Shown here: positions 1 through 8,026 of the stretch, piece after piece
Numbering within the stretch: position 1 is the stretch's first letter
Layout of the letters: every line of letters starts with the position of its first letter
DNA from: Leptospirillum sp037442005
Lineage (GTDB): Bacteria > Nitrospirota > Leptospirillia > Leptospirillales > Leptospirillaceae
Direction: 5' to 3'
Length of the DNA: 16,103 nt
NCBI GenBank assembly: GCA_037442005.1
Contig: JBBIRA010000038.1
Coordinates: 1-16,103 of the forward strand
The notes under the pieces: generated by a model
What the model was told of the DNA's origin: nothing
What the model saw: only the letters and a program-made list of their open reading frames with translations
The model's database searches: none
Position numbers and translations under genes: made by a program

Positions 1-2
1 CC

Positions 3-56
3 TTAGCCATTCTTCTGGACAGACATGACCTGAAGCCGGTCCACCCGAACCCCTGA
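3..56 (+). CDS. possible 3' end of an upstream gene (partial)
   Basis: One plus-strand frame is open from the left edge to a TGA at 54-56 and would encode the last 17 residues of a protein, ending in PVHPNP. The other two plus frames stop earlier (TAG at 4-6, TGA at 26-28). The next gene's ribosome binding site begins 17 bases after this stop, which would suit an operon. Seventeen open codons are weak evidence by themselves, and no family can be recognised. Confidence 0.25.
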   Translation, partial: LAILLDRHDLKPVHPNP

Positions 57-86
57 CCCGATCTCGGATCCTGAAGGAGTCTTTTG

Positions 87-1184
87 ATGATGCGTTCTCT
101 GCGCAACGGTCTTTTCTGCGGCCTTTTTCTGGCAGCCTGTTTCACTCCCGGAATCGTGCTGGCCGATCCGGTGGCCAGTCCATCGGGGCCTGGACAGATG
201 ATCCCTCCCGGCATCTTTTCAAGCGATGAGGACATTACCAAAGGTTTTCAGGCGATGGCTCCGGCCTTTTTACCCTGGGGGCCGAATACCAGCGGGCCGT
301 TTTTTACCGGAACAGCGGAAGTGGAGCCGGTCGGCTCCTGGTATCTTGAACCGTTCGCCTATGACTACATCACACCCGGCGTGTCGGCGTCTTCCTTGTA
401 TATGCCGATGCGTCTTGCGATCGGGTTGGGCCATAATATCGAATTCGATACCTTTCTTCCTCTTATCCAGAACTGGCAGGGCGTTGATCCCTCCCAGGGA
501 ATCGATCACTCGGCAAGCCACTTTGGCGTGGGAAATACCCACTTTGAAATCAAATGGCAACTGACCTCCGATGATAATGTCTACCTTCCCCTGGCCAGAC
601 CGGCGATCGCCCTCACGTTTGACTTCTGGATTCCCAGCGGTCAGTACCAGGGGCTGAACCCCCAGGATTACGGGGCAGATCAATTGGGAAACGGAACGTA
701 CAACGAAGGGGTCTTTCTTCTGGTCCGGAAACATGTCAAACCGTTCATGTTCTATTTTCAGGCGGGCGATATTATTGAAAACCCGTCGACGGTCGGTGGC
801 GGGTATACGTTTAATAACGGGTTGCTGCAACTTCCCTGGACAGCCAGTAACTATCACATGGTCGACGGGAATCTGACCTATTACGCCGGGGCCTTCGAGC
901 ATATCATCAACACTCAATGGGGGGCGGGGTATCTTCTTGAGTTCTATGGAGAGACCCAAAGCGGTACCAATCTCTTTTTTGGCAATGCCAATGCGCCTTC
1001 CTGGTCCTATTTCTGGCTCGCTCCCGAAGTGGAGGTCACATGGCCCTCCACGCCCAAGTTCGCGGCAACATGGGGGGCGGGTGTCGCGTTGCCGGTTTAC
1101 GAGGCCAACTATCCCAGAACCTATACTCCGATGGGAACGGTGACCCTGTACTTTAATGGCCCCTTTGGCTATCGGGGACAGTGA
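87..1184 (+). CDS. outer-membrane beta-barrel-like protein, possibly related to the MetA-pathway/transporter OMP family
   Basis: A 365-residue exported protein of unknown exact function. The N-terminus has two arginines, a hydrophobic stretch (about residues 7-25) and a likely signal peptidase site after VLA (residue 26). An LAAC at 15-18 also resembles a lipobox, so the type of signal is not certain. The mature part is rich in aromatic residues and glycine, with alternating polar and apolar strands, as in outer-membrane barrels. The segment with HFEIKWQL followed by PAIALTFDFWIPSG resembles the strand pattern of the phenol-degradation MetA-like OMP family; this is a remote impression. AAGGAG at 74-79 precedes TTG 84, ATG 87 and ATG 90; ATG 87 has the best spacing (7 nt). 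It lies 261 bp upstream of an RND efflux operon on the same strand and may be an accessory outer-membrane component, but nothing in the sequence proves that link. Confidence 0.75.
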   Translation: MMRSLRNGLFCGLFLAACFTPGIVLADPVASPSGPGQMIPPGIFSSDEDITKGFQAMAPAFLPWGPNTSGPFFTGTAEVEPVGSWYLEPFAYDYITPGVSASSLYMPMRLAIGLGHNIEFDTFLPLIQNWQGVDPSQGIDHSASHFGVGNTHFEIKWQLTSDDNVYLPLARPAIALTFDFWIPSGQYQGLNPQDYGADQLGNGTYNEGVFLLVRKHVKPFMFYFQAGDIIENPSTVGGGYTFNNGLLQLPWTASNYHMVDGNLTYYAGAFEHIINTQWGAGYLLEFYGETQSGTNLFFGNANAPSWSYFWLAPEVEVTWPSTPKFAATWGAGVALPVYEANYPRTYTPMGTVTLYFNGPFGYRGQ

Positions 1185-1265
1185 TGATCTGGCCGGAGAA
1201 GGTGTCACAAGAACCTTTCCGTATGGGAGAAGTTCAAAGAATACGGCATTCATTATACTCCCCCC

Positions 1266-1293
1266 TTGTATTTTTGAATCAGGAAATGATACT
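1266..1293 (+). promoter_or_regulatory. candidate sigma-70 promoter for the efflux operon
   Basis: TTGTAT (1266-1271) and GATACT (1288-1293) are separated by 16 bp, each matching four of six consensus bases. They lie in the 261-bp gap before the TolC-family gene and would give a leader of about 145 nt. This is a weak match by eye. Confidence 0.3.
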
Positions 1294-1322
1294 GTGTCTC
1301 GAATCATCGTGGTGAGGCGTGT

Positions 1323-1379
1323 CGGGAAGGGGCTTTTGTGTTGATCTTTCCCGGGTAGGAAGAGTGGTAGGATCTTCCT
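1323..1379 (+). other. two short stem-loops in the leader of the efflux operon
   Basis: CGGGAA (1323-1328) can pair with TTCCCG (1348-1353), and AGGAAGA (1357-1363) can pair with TCTTCCT (1373-1379), the second followed by GATCTTTT. They sit between the candidate promoter and the TolC-family start at 1446. The second could act as a weak terminator or attenuator, but the stems are short and A/T-containing, so chance is a fair alternative. Confidence 0.25.
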
Positions 1380-1445
1380 GATCTTTTGAAATGGTGAGAA
1401 ATACGACGAGAAAAATCCAACTGCGAATCTGTCGGAGAGAGCGAG

Positions 1446-2843
1446 ATGATTGTTAAAAAATCACGTCTGTTGATGTCTTTGGGGCTGTCAGTATGGCTGG
1501 CAGCGGGTTGTGCCGGGGAGGCGGTGGCCGCTGCCGGACCTTCCGGATCGAGTCCTATTGGCACTGCGGCACCGGCCGGACAGAGCGCAGCCAACCATCC
1601 GGCTCCCCGGCGCCTGACCGTGGCCCAGGCGGTTGATATTGCCCTTCGGCGAAATCCGGATCTTCTGGCCTACGAGGCCGCCTGGAGGTCGACCAAGAAG
1701 CTTGAGGTGACGGCCCTGGCACCAGCCGATCCCCAGATCCAGTACCTCTTCGGAGCGGGAGAACAGGGGAACGGACCCAATGGGCAGGGACTTCCTTATC
1801 AGTCGGGGAATAACTGGGCGATCACCCAAAGTATCCTTTTTCCCGGGAAGTCGGAAATCGGATACGACATCAACAAGGATAATACCCGGACCGCCTATCT
1901 GGCCTACCGGGCTCAGCGGGTGTCGCTCCGGAACCAGACGGAAATGGCCTGTTTCCAGCTTCTGCTGGCGCAAAAGTCTCTGGCGTTGAATCTTGAGATG
2001 CAGAACTGGTTTGAGCGGGTGCTTGACATCACACGAACGAAACTGTCGGTTGGAACGGCCCAGATCCTTGATGTCGTCAATGCCAAGGTCCAGCTGTCCC
2101 AGGCGAAGCTTGACCAGCTCACGGCCGAAATGTCCGAAATGATTTCTCGGCGGCAATTGAATGCTCTTCTGGCGTATGCGCCGGATACGCCGGTTGAGGT
2201 GGATTCCCCGGAAAAGCCGGTCGCTTTCGGAAAACCTCTTCCGGGACTTGAGGCCCAGGCGCTGAAAAACAGGCCGGACCTCCTGTCCAGCGAGACAGTG
2301 GTTTCGATCAACCGCCATCAGCTGACGCTTTCGAAGATGGGGTACCTTCCGGACTTCCAGCTTGAAGGATCGATGGGCGGAGAATCCTGCTACGGTTTTT
2401 CCGGCTTGAACTGTTATTACGCTGGGTTTCAGGTCAATGTTCCGATTTTCGCCATGATGAAGCAGAAACCGCAGGTGGACTCCGCCCGTGACCAGCTCCG
2501 TTCGTCGGATTTTCAGTATCAGTGGCAGGCGGTCCAGGTTCGCCTGAATGTCGATAACTCCTATTCCCAGGTTGTTCTGGGGTATCGCCAGTTTGAAATC
2601 AGTGAAAAGGAGATTATCCCCCAGACCCGTCTGGCTTTTGACCTGGCGCTCACCGGGTATGAAAACCAGAAAAACGATTTCCTGTACCTGATCAGTGCCA
2701 TTCAGGCCTATCGTCAGGCCAGGTATGCCGGGTACCAGAATTTGATCGGGTATTACCAGGCTCTTTCCAATCTTGAAGCGGCCGTTGGAGAAGCCCTCCC
2801 GGAGATTAACGGAACCCAGGCCGGATCGTCAGCGCAACAATAA
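1446..2843 (+). CDS. TolC-family outer membrane efflux protein (CusC/CzcC-like)
   Basis: Outer-membrane channel of a tripartite RND efflux pump, 465 residues, within the usual length of the family. The signal region ends in LAAGC with Cys22, which fits the general lipoprotein pattern; CusC-type factors are often lipid-anchored. After a low-complexity Ala/Gly/Pro linker (about residues 25-55), the two OEP repeats are visible: the first starts near LTVAQAVDIALRRNPDL (about 57-73) and the second near LKNRPDLLSSE (about 274-284). Each is followed by long Gln- and Ala-rich helices as in the TolC alpha-barrel. It starts at ATG 1446 after a purine-rich GGAGAGAGCGAG. The adaptor gene begins 13 bp downstream, so the three pump parts are surely co-transcribed. 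Substrate cannot be read from this subunit. Confidence in the family is high. Confidence 0.93.
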   Translation: MIVKKSRLLMSLGLSVWLAAGCAGEAVAAAGPSGSSPIGTAAPAGQSAANHPAPRRLTVAQAVDIALRRNPDLLAYEAAWRSTKKLEVTALAPADPQIQYLFGAGEQGNGPNGQGLPYQSGNNWAITQSILFPGKSEIGYDINKDNTRTAYLAYRAQRVSLRNQTEMACFQLLLAQKSLALNLEMQNWFERVLDITRTKLSVGTAQILDVVNAKVQLSQAKLDQLTAEMSEMISRRQLNALLAYAPDTPVEVDSPEKPVAFGKPLPGLEAQALKNRPDLLSSETVVSINRHQLTLSKMGYLPDFQLEGSMGGESCYGFSGLNCYYAGFQVNVPIFAMMKQKPQVDSARDQLRSSDFQYQWQAVQVRLNVDNSYSQVVLGYRQFEISEKEIIPQTRLAFDLALTGYENQKNDFLYLISAIQAYRQARYAGYQNLIGYYQALSNLEAAVGEALPEINGTQAGSSAQQ

Positions 2844-2856
2844 AAGAGGTGGAGTG

Positions 2857-3969
2857 ATGCAGAACGTGAATTGGAAAATAGCCGGGTTTGTTGCGCTTTT
2901 GATTGGTGGTATTGCGATGGCCGGCCCCCTGACGGTTGCCCGTGCAGACGGAGGTGATGGGCTTGTCCTGACGCTGACGCCCGAACAGGTCAAGGCCCAT
3001 TGGATCAAAACAGAGGTGGCGACTCCCCGGAAGCTGACCCGAACGATCCGGAGAACGGGAACGATCAATTTTGACGAAGGACAGGTCTCCGTTGTTTCCG
3101 CCCGTGTCGCGGCGAGGGAAGTGAAGATCCTGGCGTTCGAGGGGCAGCGTGTGAGGAAAAATGATCATCTGGCCCAGGTCTACAGCCCGGACTTTGTGAC
3201 GGCGGAGGTGGAATATCTCAACGCCTTCCGGGTGGCCAAAACATCCCAGGATAGCTCGGAGGCCCGTTCCTATATTCAGGCGGTCGCCAAAAAGCTTCTG
3301 TTGATGGGAGCTTCCCAGCACGATCTGGATTATCTGTCGAAAACCGGAAAAATCGAACCGTATCTGACCATTCACGCGCCACGTTCCGGGACGATCCTGA
3401 ACTCCCAGCTCCGCGAAGGCCTGTTCATGAATCCCGGCGATCAGCTCCTGACGATTGCCAACCTGTCCCATCTCTGGGTTTACATGGACATCTTCGAAGG
3501 AGATCTTCCCCTGATCCGTCAGGGGCAACAGATTGATGTTCATACGGTGGCCTACCCACAGGTCGGCATTCCCGGAAAAATTATTTATCTGGGTGGAATG
3601 GTTGATCCTGCCACCCGGACCTTTCATGTCCGGGGAGAGATCAACAATCCAGACAATCTCATGAAGCCGGGCATGTTTGCTTCCGTGATCATCAACCTCG
3701 ACAGACCGACAGGAGAGATCACTTTGCCGGATGCGTCCTTCATTCGTGATGATCAGGGATACCATGTGTTTGTGGAAGGTCCGGCAGGGTCTTTCCGGAT
3801 GCGTGAAGTCGCTGCCGGCGACGAGGCCGATGGGGCCATGACCATTTTCTCTGGCGTGCGTCCCGGGGAGGTCGTTGCAACGTCGGGGGCGATCCTTCTT
3901 GAAAACATGCGGCAGGATTTGGAAAATCGCGGGATTTTACCCACGTCCCGTCCGAGGCAGGTGCGCTGA
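2857..3969 (+). CDS. RND efflux periplasmic adaptor (CusB/CzcB-like membrane fusion protein)
   Basis: Periplasmic adaptor linking the inner-membrane pump to the outer-membrane channel, 370 residues. The frame is open further upstream to 2773, but ATG 2857 is chosen because AGAGGTGGAG precedes it and a signal sequence follows directly (hydrophobic residues about 8-27, then VARAD). The first half of the barrel-sandwich/lipoyl domain is near VKILAFEGQRVRKND, followed by a helical hairpin. The second half is HAPRSGTILNSQLREG, then the beta-barrel with LWVYMDIFEGDLPLIRQGQ and the membrane-proximal domain with DPATRTFHVRGEI and LMKPGMFASV. These are typical of the CusB branch. The methionine-rich N-terminus that binds Cu(I)/Ag(I) in E. 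coli CusB is absent, and no separate heavy-metal binding domain is fused. The stop overlaps the pump start (TGATG at 3967-3971), implying translational coupling. Confidence 0.92.
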   Translation: MQNVNWKIAGFVALLIGGIAMAGPLTVARADGGDGLVLTLTPEQVKAHWIKTEVATPRKLTRTIRRTGTINFDEGQVSVVSARVAAREVKILAFEGQRVRKNDHLAQVYSPDFVTAEVEYLNAFRVAKTSQDSSEARSYIQAVAKKLLLMGASQHDLDYLSKTGKIEPYLTIHAPRSGTILNSQLREGLFMNPGDQLLTIANLSHLWVYMDIFEGDLPLIRQGQQIDVHTVAYPQVGIPGKIIYLGGMVDPATRTFHVRGEINNPDNLMKPGMFASVIINLDRPTGEITLPDASFIRDDQGYHVFVEGPAGSFRMREVAAGDEADGAMTIFSGVRPGEVVATSGAILLENMRQDLENRGILPTSRPRQVR

Positions 3970-6900
3970 TGAGGGCCCTTCTGAAGCTGGCTCTTCGCGA
4001 GAGAGTGCTGGTCTATCTTCTGAGTCTTGTCGTGGTCGTTCTGGGTGTGGTGTCTTACAGGAACCTTCAGATTGAACCCTATCCTGATGTCTCTCCCCTG
4101 ATGGTCCGTGTTCTGACCCAATGGCCGGGACGGGGGGCCGAAGAGGTTGAGCGGCAGATCACCCTTCCGATCGAAATCGCGATTAACGGAACCCCCGGGA
4201 TGAAAATCCAGCGGTCGATTTCGATGTATGGCCTTTCCGTCGTCATTGCGATTTTCTCCGGTGGAGTCAATGACTTCGAGGCCAGACACCGGATCTACAA
4301 CCGGACGGCGCAGGCCAATCTTCCCGCCGGAATTGTTCCGGTCCTCGATATCAACACGCCGGCGACGGGAGAGATCTACCGGTATACATTGTCCGGCGCG
4401 CCGCTTGATGAGCTGAAAACCCTCGACGACTGGGTTCTGGAGCGCCGATTCAAGGAAATTCCCGGAGTGGCGGATGAATCCGGAATGGGAGGATGGATCC
4501 GCCAGTATCAGATTCTTGTGGATATGAGCCGTCTTCGGGACTACAACCTGACGCTCGCCCAGGTCATGACCGCGGTGTCGGCGGCCAACAACAACGTGGG
4601 TGCCTATGTGCTGAACTTTGGAGAAACGGCCGAAGTGGTGCGGGGCATCGGTCTTCTGAGAAACCGGGAAGACATCGGCAAGATCATGGTGGCCGAGGTG
4701 AAGGGAACTCCGGTCCTGGTCCGGGATATCGCCACGGTCAGGATCGGTCCCCAACCCAGACTCGGCCGGGTGGGACGCAATCTCGACAACGATACGGTGG
4801 AAGGGGTCGTCCTGCTTCTCCGCGGGGCGAATACCCGCCATGTCCTGGAACGGGTCCACAAGAAAGTGGAGGAGATCCGGGCCCATGATCTCCCCAAAGG
4901 GGTCAAGCTCAATACGTTCTATGACCGGACCGAGCTGATGGGATGGACGCTGCATACGGTCCTTGAGAATCTGGCCATGGGGATCACCCTGGTCCTTCTG
5001 ACGCTTTATATTTTCCTGGGGAACCTCCGGTCCGCCCTGATTGTGGCCATCACCATTCCGGTGGCCCTTCTCGCCGCTTTTTCGCTCATGAAGATGAAAG
5101 GGATTTCGGCGAATCTCCTGTCGCTGGGAGCGATCGATTTCGGGATCCTGGTGGATGCTTCCGTGATCGTTGTGGAAAATATCTATCGCCATCTGATGGA
5201 GCGGACATCGAAAGAAACCGATGCCCGTTCCATCGTCTTCATGGCGGTGACCGAAGTCCAGGGGGCGACGATCTTTTCGACCCTGATCGTGTTTGCGGCC
5301 TATGTCCCCCTCCTGTTCATGAAAGGAGTCGAAGGAAAGATCTTCACCCCGATGGCGTACACGATGGGTGGTGGCCTGCTGGCGGCGGTGATCCTGTCGA
5401 TGACGCTGTCACCTGCCGTTTCCTCGATGGCTCTTTCAAATGTTTCCCCTCATGCAGATACCTGGCTCATGCGGGTTGTCAAGCGTCTGTACCGATTTCT
5501 CCTGTCCTGGGTCCTTTCTCACAAGGTGGTGACCCTGTCGTTGGCCGGAGGCTTCCTGACGCTGACCGTACTCCTTATTCTTCCGAGACTCGGGACCGAG
5601 TTCCTGCCGAAGCTCGAGGAAAACAATCTGTATATCCGGGCCACTTATCCGGTGTCGGTCAGCCTGCCCTATGGCGCAAAGATGACTGACGGGATCCGTC
5701 GGATGATTCTCGAAACGCCGGAGATCAAGACGGTCACCTCCGAAGAGGGCCGCCCCGATGATGCGTATGATGTCGGAGGGTTCTGGAATGCCGAGTTCGC
5801 GGTGTTTTTCAAACCCCAGAAAGAATGGCGCCCCGGGGTCACAAAGGCCATGATCCAGTCGGACATTCTTCGGAAGCTCCATGGGATTCCCGGGGTCACT
5901 TTTAATGTGTCCCAATATATCGAGGACAACGTGGAAGAGGCGGTGTCCGGGGTCAAGGGGCAAAACAGTCTGAAAATTTTTGGTCCGGACCCGAAGGTGC
6001 TCGAACAGCTGGCCCAGAAGACAGTCACCCTTCTGGCGAGTGTGAAGGGAATGACCGATCTGGGCATTTTCAGGATCCGCGGGGGACAGGAGATGCTGAT
6101 CCGGGTGGACCCGACGGCCTGCGCCCGTTATGGGGTTCATGCCCAGGATGTCGAGAATGTCATTCAGACGGCCGTCGGCGGGGTCGCGGTGACGCAGATC
6201 CTGAAGCAGGAAGAACGGTTTGACGTGACCATCCGTCTGTTGGGGAAATACCGGAAGGATATCAAGGCGATCCGGTCCATTCTGGTGGATTCCCCGGACG
6301 GATCCCATATTCCGCTGTCGCAACTGGCGACGATTGAGGTCAGGAACGGGAATTCCTATATCTTCCGCGAGCAGAATTCCCGCTACATTCCGGTGAAGTT
6401 TTCTGTCCGCCACAGGGATATCGGCAGCGCCGTCGATGAAGCCAAGGCTCTGGTCGCAAAAAATGTTCCGATGCCGGAGGGGTACCGGATGCACTGGTAT
6501 GGAGAATACCGGGAAATGAAGGAAGCCCAGTCAAGGCTCATGGTGCTGGCACCGGTCGCTGTGGTGATCATGTTCCTGCTCCTGTACTGGTCCTACCAGT
6601 CGGTGGGATATGCCATGGTTCAGCTGCTGTCCGTTCCGTTCGCGCTGACCGGAGGGGTCTGGGCCCTGTATCTCACAGGCCATCACCTGTCGATTTCGGC
6701 GGCGATCGGATTTTTGTCCCTGTTTGGCATTGCCATCCAGGATGGAATGATCCTGATCAATTTTGTGACCCGGCTCCGTCAGGAAGGGTTGGGGATGATG
6801 GATGCGATCATGAAGGGGGGAGAACTGAGAGTCCGCCCGGTGCTGATGACCGCGTTGCTGGCCGGACTCGGTCTTCTGCCGGCCGCCTTGTCGACGGGGA

Positions 6901-7055
6901 TCGGTAATCAGGCCCAAAAACCCCTGGCGATCGTGATTGTGGGGGGGGTGGTGACGGCGATTCTTTTTACCCTTCTGGTGCTTCCTGTGGTCTATTCGCT
7001 GACAGGAAGACTTCCTGAACCGCCGAAAGGATTTTCGGGAGATGAGATTTCATGA
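3969..7055 (+). CDS. heavy-metal efflux RND pump, inner membrane subunit (CusA/CzcA family)
   Basis: Proton-driven inner-membrane transporter of 1028 residues, close to the usual length of 1030-1060 for heavy-metal RND pumps. It has TM1 at about 13-30, a large periplasmic loop containing PDVSPLMVRVLTQWPGRG and EEVERQITLPIE, TM2-6 at about 330-520, a second loop, and TM8-12 with QDGMILINFVTRLR and RVRPVLMTALLAGLGLLP. In TM4 the motif DFGILVD...EN places D390, D396 and E403 as the proton relay. This triad is characteristic of CzcA-type pumps for divalent cations; CusA-type Cu/Ag pumps lack the first Asp. At the site equivalent to CusA Met573 the sequence reads NLYIRATYP, so that methionine appears replaced. 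I infer a divalent cation or unassigned substrate rather than Cu(I)/Ag(I). It overlaps the adaptor stop by 1 bp and ends 4 bp from a convergent gene. Confidence 0.93.
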   Translation: MRALLKLALRERVLVYLLSLVVVVLGVVSYRNLQIEPYPDVSPLMVRVLTQWPGRGAEEVERQITLPIEIAINGTPGMKIQRSISMYGLSVVIAIFSGGVNDFEARHRIYNRTAQANLPAGIVPVLDINTPATGEIYRYTLSGAPLDELKTLDDWVLERRFKEIPGVADESGMGGWIRQYQILVDMSRLRDYNLTLAQVMTAVSAANNNVGAYVLNFGETAEVVRGIGLLRNREDIGKIMVAEVKGTPVLVRDIATVRIGPQPRLGRVGRNLDNDTVEGVVLLLRGANTRHVLERVHKKVEEIRAHDLPKGVKLNTFYDRTELMGWTLHTVLENLAMGITLVLLTLYIFLGNLRSALIVAITIPVALLAAFSLMKMKGISANLLSLGAIDFGILVDASVIVVENIYRHLMERTSKETDARSIVFMAVTEVQGATIFSTLIVFAAYVPLLFMKGVEGKIFTPMAYTMGGGLLAAVILSMTLSPAVSSMALSNVSPHADTWLMRVVKRLYRFLLSWVLSHKVVTLSLAGGFLTLTVLLILPRLGTEFLPKLEENNLYIRATYPVSVSLPYGAKMTDGIRRMILETPEIKTVTSEEGRPDDAYDVGGFWNAEFAVFFKPQKEWRPGVTKAMIQSDILRKLHGIPGVTFNVSQYIEDNVEEAVSGVKGQNSLKIFGPDPKVLEQLAQKTVTLLASVKGMTDLGIFRIRGGQEMLIRVDPTACARYGVHAQDVENVIQTAVGGVAVTQILKQEERFDVTIRLLGKYRKDIKAIRSILVDSPDGSHIPLSQLATIEVRNGNSYIFREQNSRYIPVKFSVRHRDIGSAVDEAKALVAKNVPMPEGYRMHWYGEYREMKEAQSRLMVLAPVAVVIMFLLLYWSYQSVGYAMVQLLSVPFALTGGVWALYLTGHHLSISAAIGFLSLFGIAIQDGMILINFVTRLRQEGLGMMDAIMKGGELRVRPVLMTALLAGLGLLPAALSTGIGNQAQKPLAIVIVGGVVTAILFTLLVLPVVYSLTGRLPEPPKGFSGDEIS

Positions 7056-7059
7056 CCCG

Positions 7060-7863
7060 TTATTCCGGGGAGATCAGGGTGAATCCCGTCATGGAGATGG
7101 TGGAGTACCTCATGCCGCTCCGGACGGGTTTGAGAGAGGCGCCCGGATGCTCCTCCATGGCCCGGCTTGCCCACCCGGCAAACGTCAGAAGGGGAAGGAA
7201 GTGTTCTCCTGTAGGGTGGTTCCGGGCGGCGTCCGGAGCGATCTTCCGATAGTCCATCAGATCGTTCCACCGTGATTCCATCATGGTGTTCACCACCCAC
7301 TCGTCAAAGGTCCTGGCCCAGGGGGCGATTTCCTGACCCGTCCGGGCCTTGCGGAGATTATGGGTCACCCCCCCGCTCGCCAGAAAATACCAGTCCGTAT
7401 CCATGACATCGTAAAGGTTCCGTCCCAGGGAAAACATCTTTTGCGTTCCCATGTTCCATGACAGGGAGAGAGGCAGGACGGGAATGGAGGCCTCCGGGTT
7501 CATGGTCGACAGGGGAATCCAGACGCCGTGGTCCAGCCCCCGGGTCGGATCGGAAAAGGTGGACTGTCCTTTTTCCTTGAGGGCGTCCGAGAGGGTTGCC
7601 GCGATTGTGGGGGCCCCGCTCGCCGGGTACCGGATCCGGTAGAGCAGGGGAGGAAACCCCCCGAAATCATGGATGGTTTCAGGGTGGCTTGCGGTGGACC
7701 AGAAAAGATCTTCTTCCATCCAGTGGGCGGAAAGAACAATGATCGCCACGGGGTGCGGGTCAGGCAGGAAGGTTTTCCAGTCCAGAAGGGCCGGATCCGG
7801 CCCCAGAAGGATATCCGGTGCTCCATGACTTACGAATCCGCCATTTTTGCCGCCTGACTTCAT
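7060..7863 (-). CDS. LigB-family extradiol dioxygenase (YgiD / 4,5-DOPA dioxygenase type)
   Basis: A 267-residue cytoplasmic metal-dependent oxygenase of the class III extradiol family, single domain, close to the length of E. coli YgiD. Family landmarks: VSHGAP with H13, LSAHW with H47, IHDFGGFP, LDHGVWIPL with H112, SGGVTHNL with H168 and NHPTGEHFLPLL with H221. H13, H47 and H168 correspond to the metal ligands and H221 to an active-site histidine of YgiD/DODA proteins. The family opens the ring of catechol-like compounds such as DOPA; the natural substrate here cannot be read off. The frame is open upstream to 7917, but ATG 7863 is preferred because AGAGGAGAA lies 8 nt before it and the family N-terminus begins shortly after. 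It is divergent from dksA and convergent with the RND pump gene, so probably a single-gene transcript. Confidence 0.9.
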   Translation of the reverse strand: MKSGGKNGGFVSHGAPDILLGPDPALLDWKTFLPDPHPVAIIVLSAHWMEEDLFWSTASHPETIHDFGGFPPLLYRIRYPASGAPTIAATLSDALKEKGQSTFSDPTRGLDHGVWIPLSTMNPEASIPVLPLSLSWNMGTQKMFSLGRNLYDVMDTDWYFLASGGVTHNLRKARTGQEIAPWARTFDEWVVNTMMESRWNDLMDYRKIAPDAARNHPTGEHFLPLLTFAGWASRAMEEHPGASLKPVRSGMRYSTISMTGFTLISPE

Positions 7864-7904
7864 GGGGCGTTCTCCTCTAAAAGACTGTTTTACCCGGATG
7901 ATTC

Positions 7905-7933
7905 TTGAATGGCTCATTCGGCCTGTGTATAGT
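7905..7933 (+). promoter_or_regulatory. probable sigma-70 promoter of the dksA operon
   Basis: TTGAAT (7905-7910) and TATAGT (7928-7933) are separated by exactly 17 bp, matching four and five of six consensus bases. This is one of the best promoter matches in the window. It lies in the divergent gap between the dioxygenase and dksA and would give a 5' leader of about 85 nt. Confidence 0.55.
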
Positions 7934-7949
7934 CGACATGATGGAATGG

Positions 7950-7980
7950 CCCGGGTTCGTTTGACAAGGTTTCCCGGGTT
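7950..7980 (+). repeat. pair of CCCGGGTT direct repeats in the dksA leader
   Basis: CCCGGGTT occurs at 7950-7957 and 7973-7980, 23 bp apart start to start, close to two helical turns. The repeats flank a perfect TTGACA (7961-7966). They fall just downstream of the probable dksA promoter, where a repressor site would work. A chance pair of GC-rich 8-mers is possible. Confidence 0.35.
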
Positions 7981-8026
7981 ATGTGCAGCGGTATACCATG
8001 TTTGCCACCATTGTGAGAGGCATCAG

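Noticed and set aside
270..1307. 345-codon minus-strand ORF
   Set aside because: Antisense to the exported barrel-like protein, which has a signal peptide and a good Shine-Dalgarno; the minus product has no domain features.
3753..5192. 479-codon minus-strand ORF
   Set aside because: It lies antisense to the adaptor and pump genes, whose motifs are unmistakable. Its product is full of His, Arg, Asp and Gln without any domain, as expected for a GC-rich shadow frame.
7961..7966. Perfect TTGACA as the dksA -35 box
   Set aside because: No acceptable -10 lies 16-18 bp downstream. The upstream pair TTGAAT-17-TATAGT is better.
7847..8026. N-terminal extension of the dksA frame
   Set aside because: It would run through the divergent promoter region and into the dioxygenase start. 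ATG 8027 has its own Shine-Dalgarno and gives the family's normal length.
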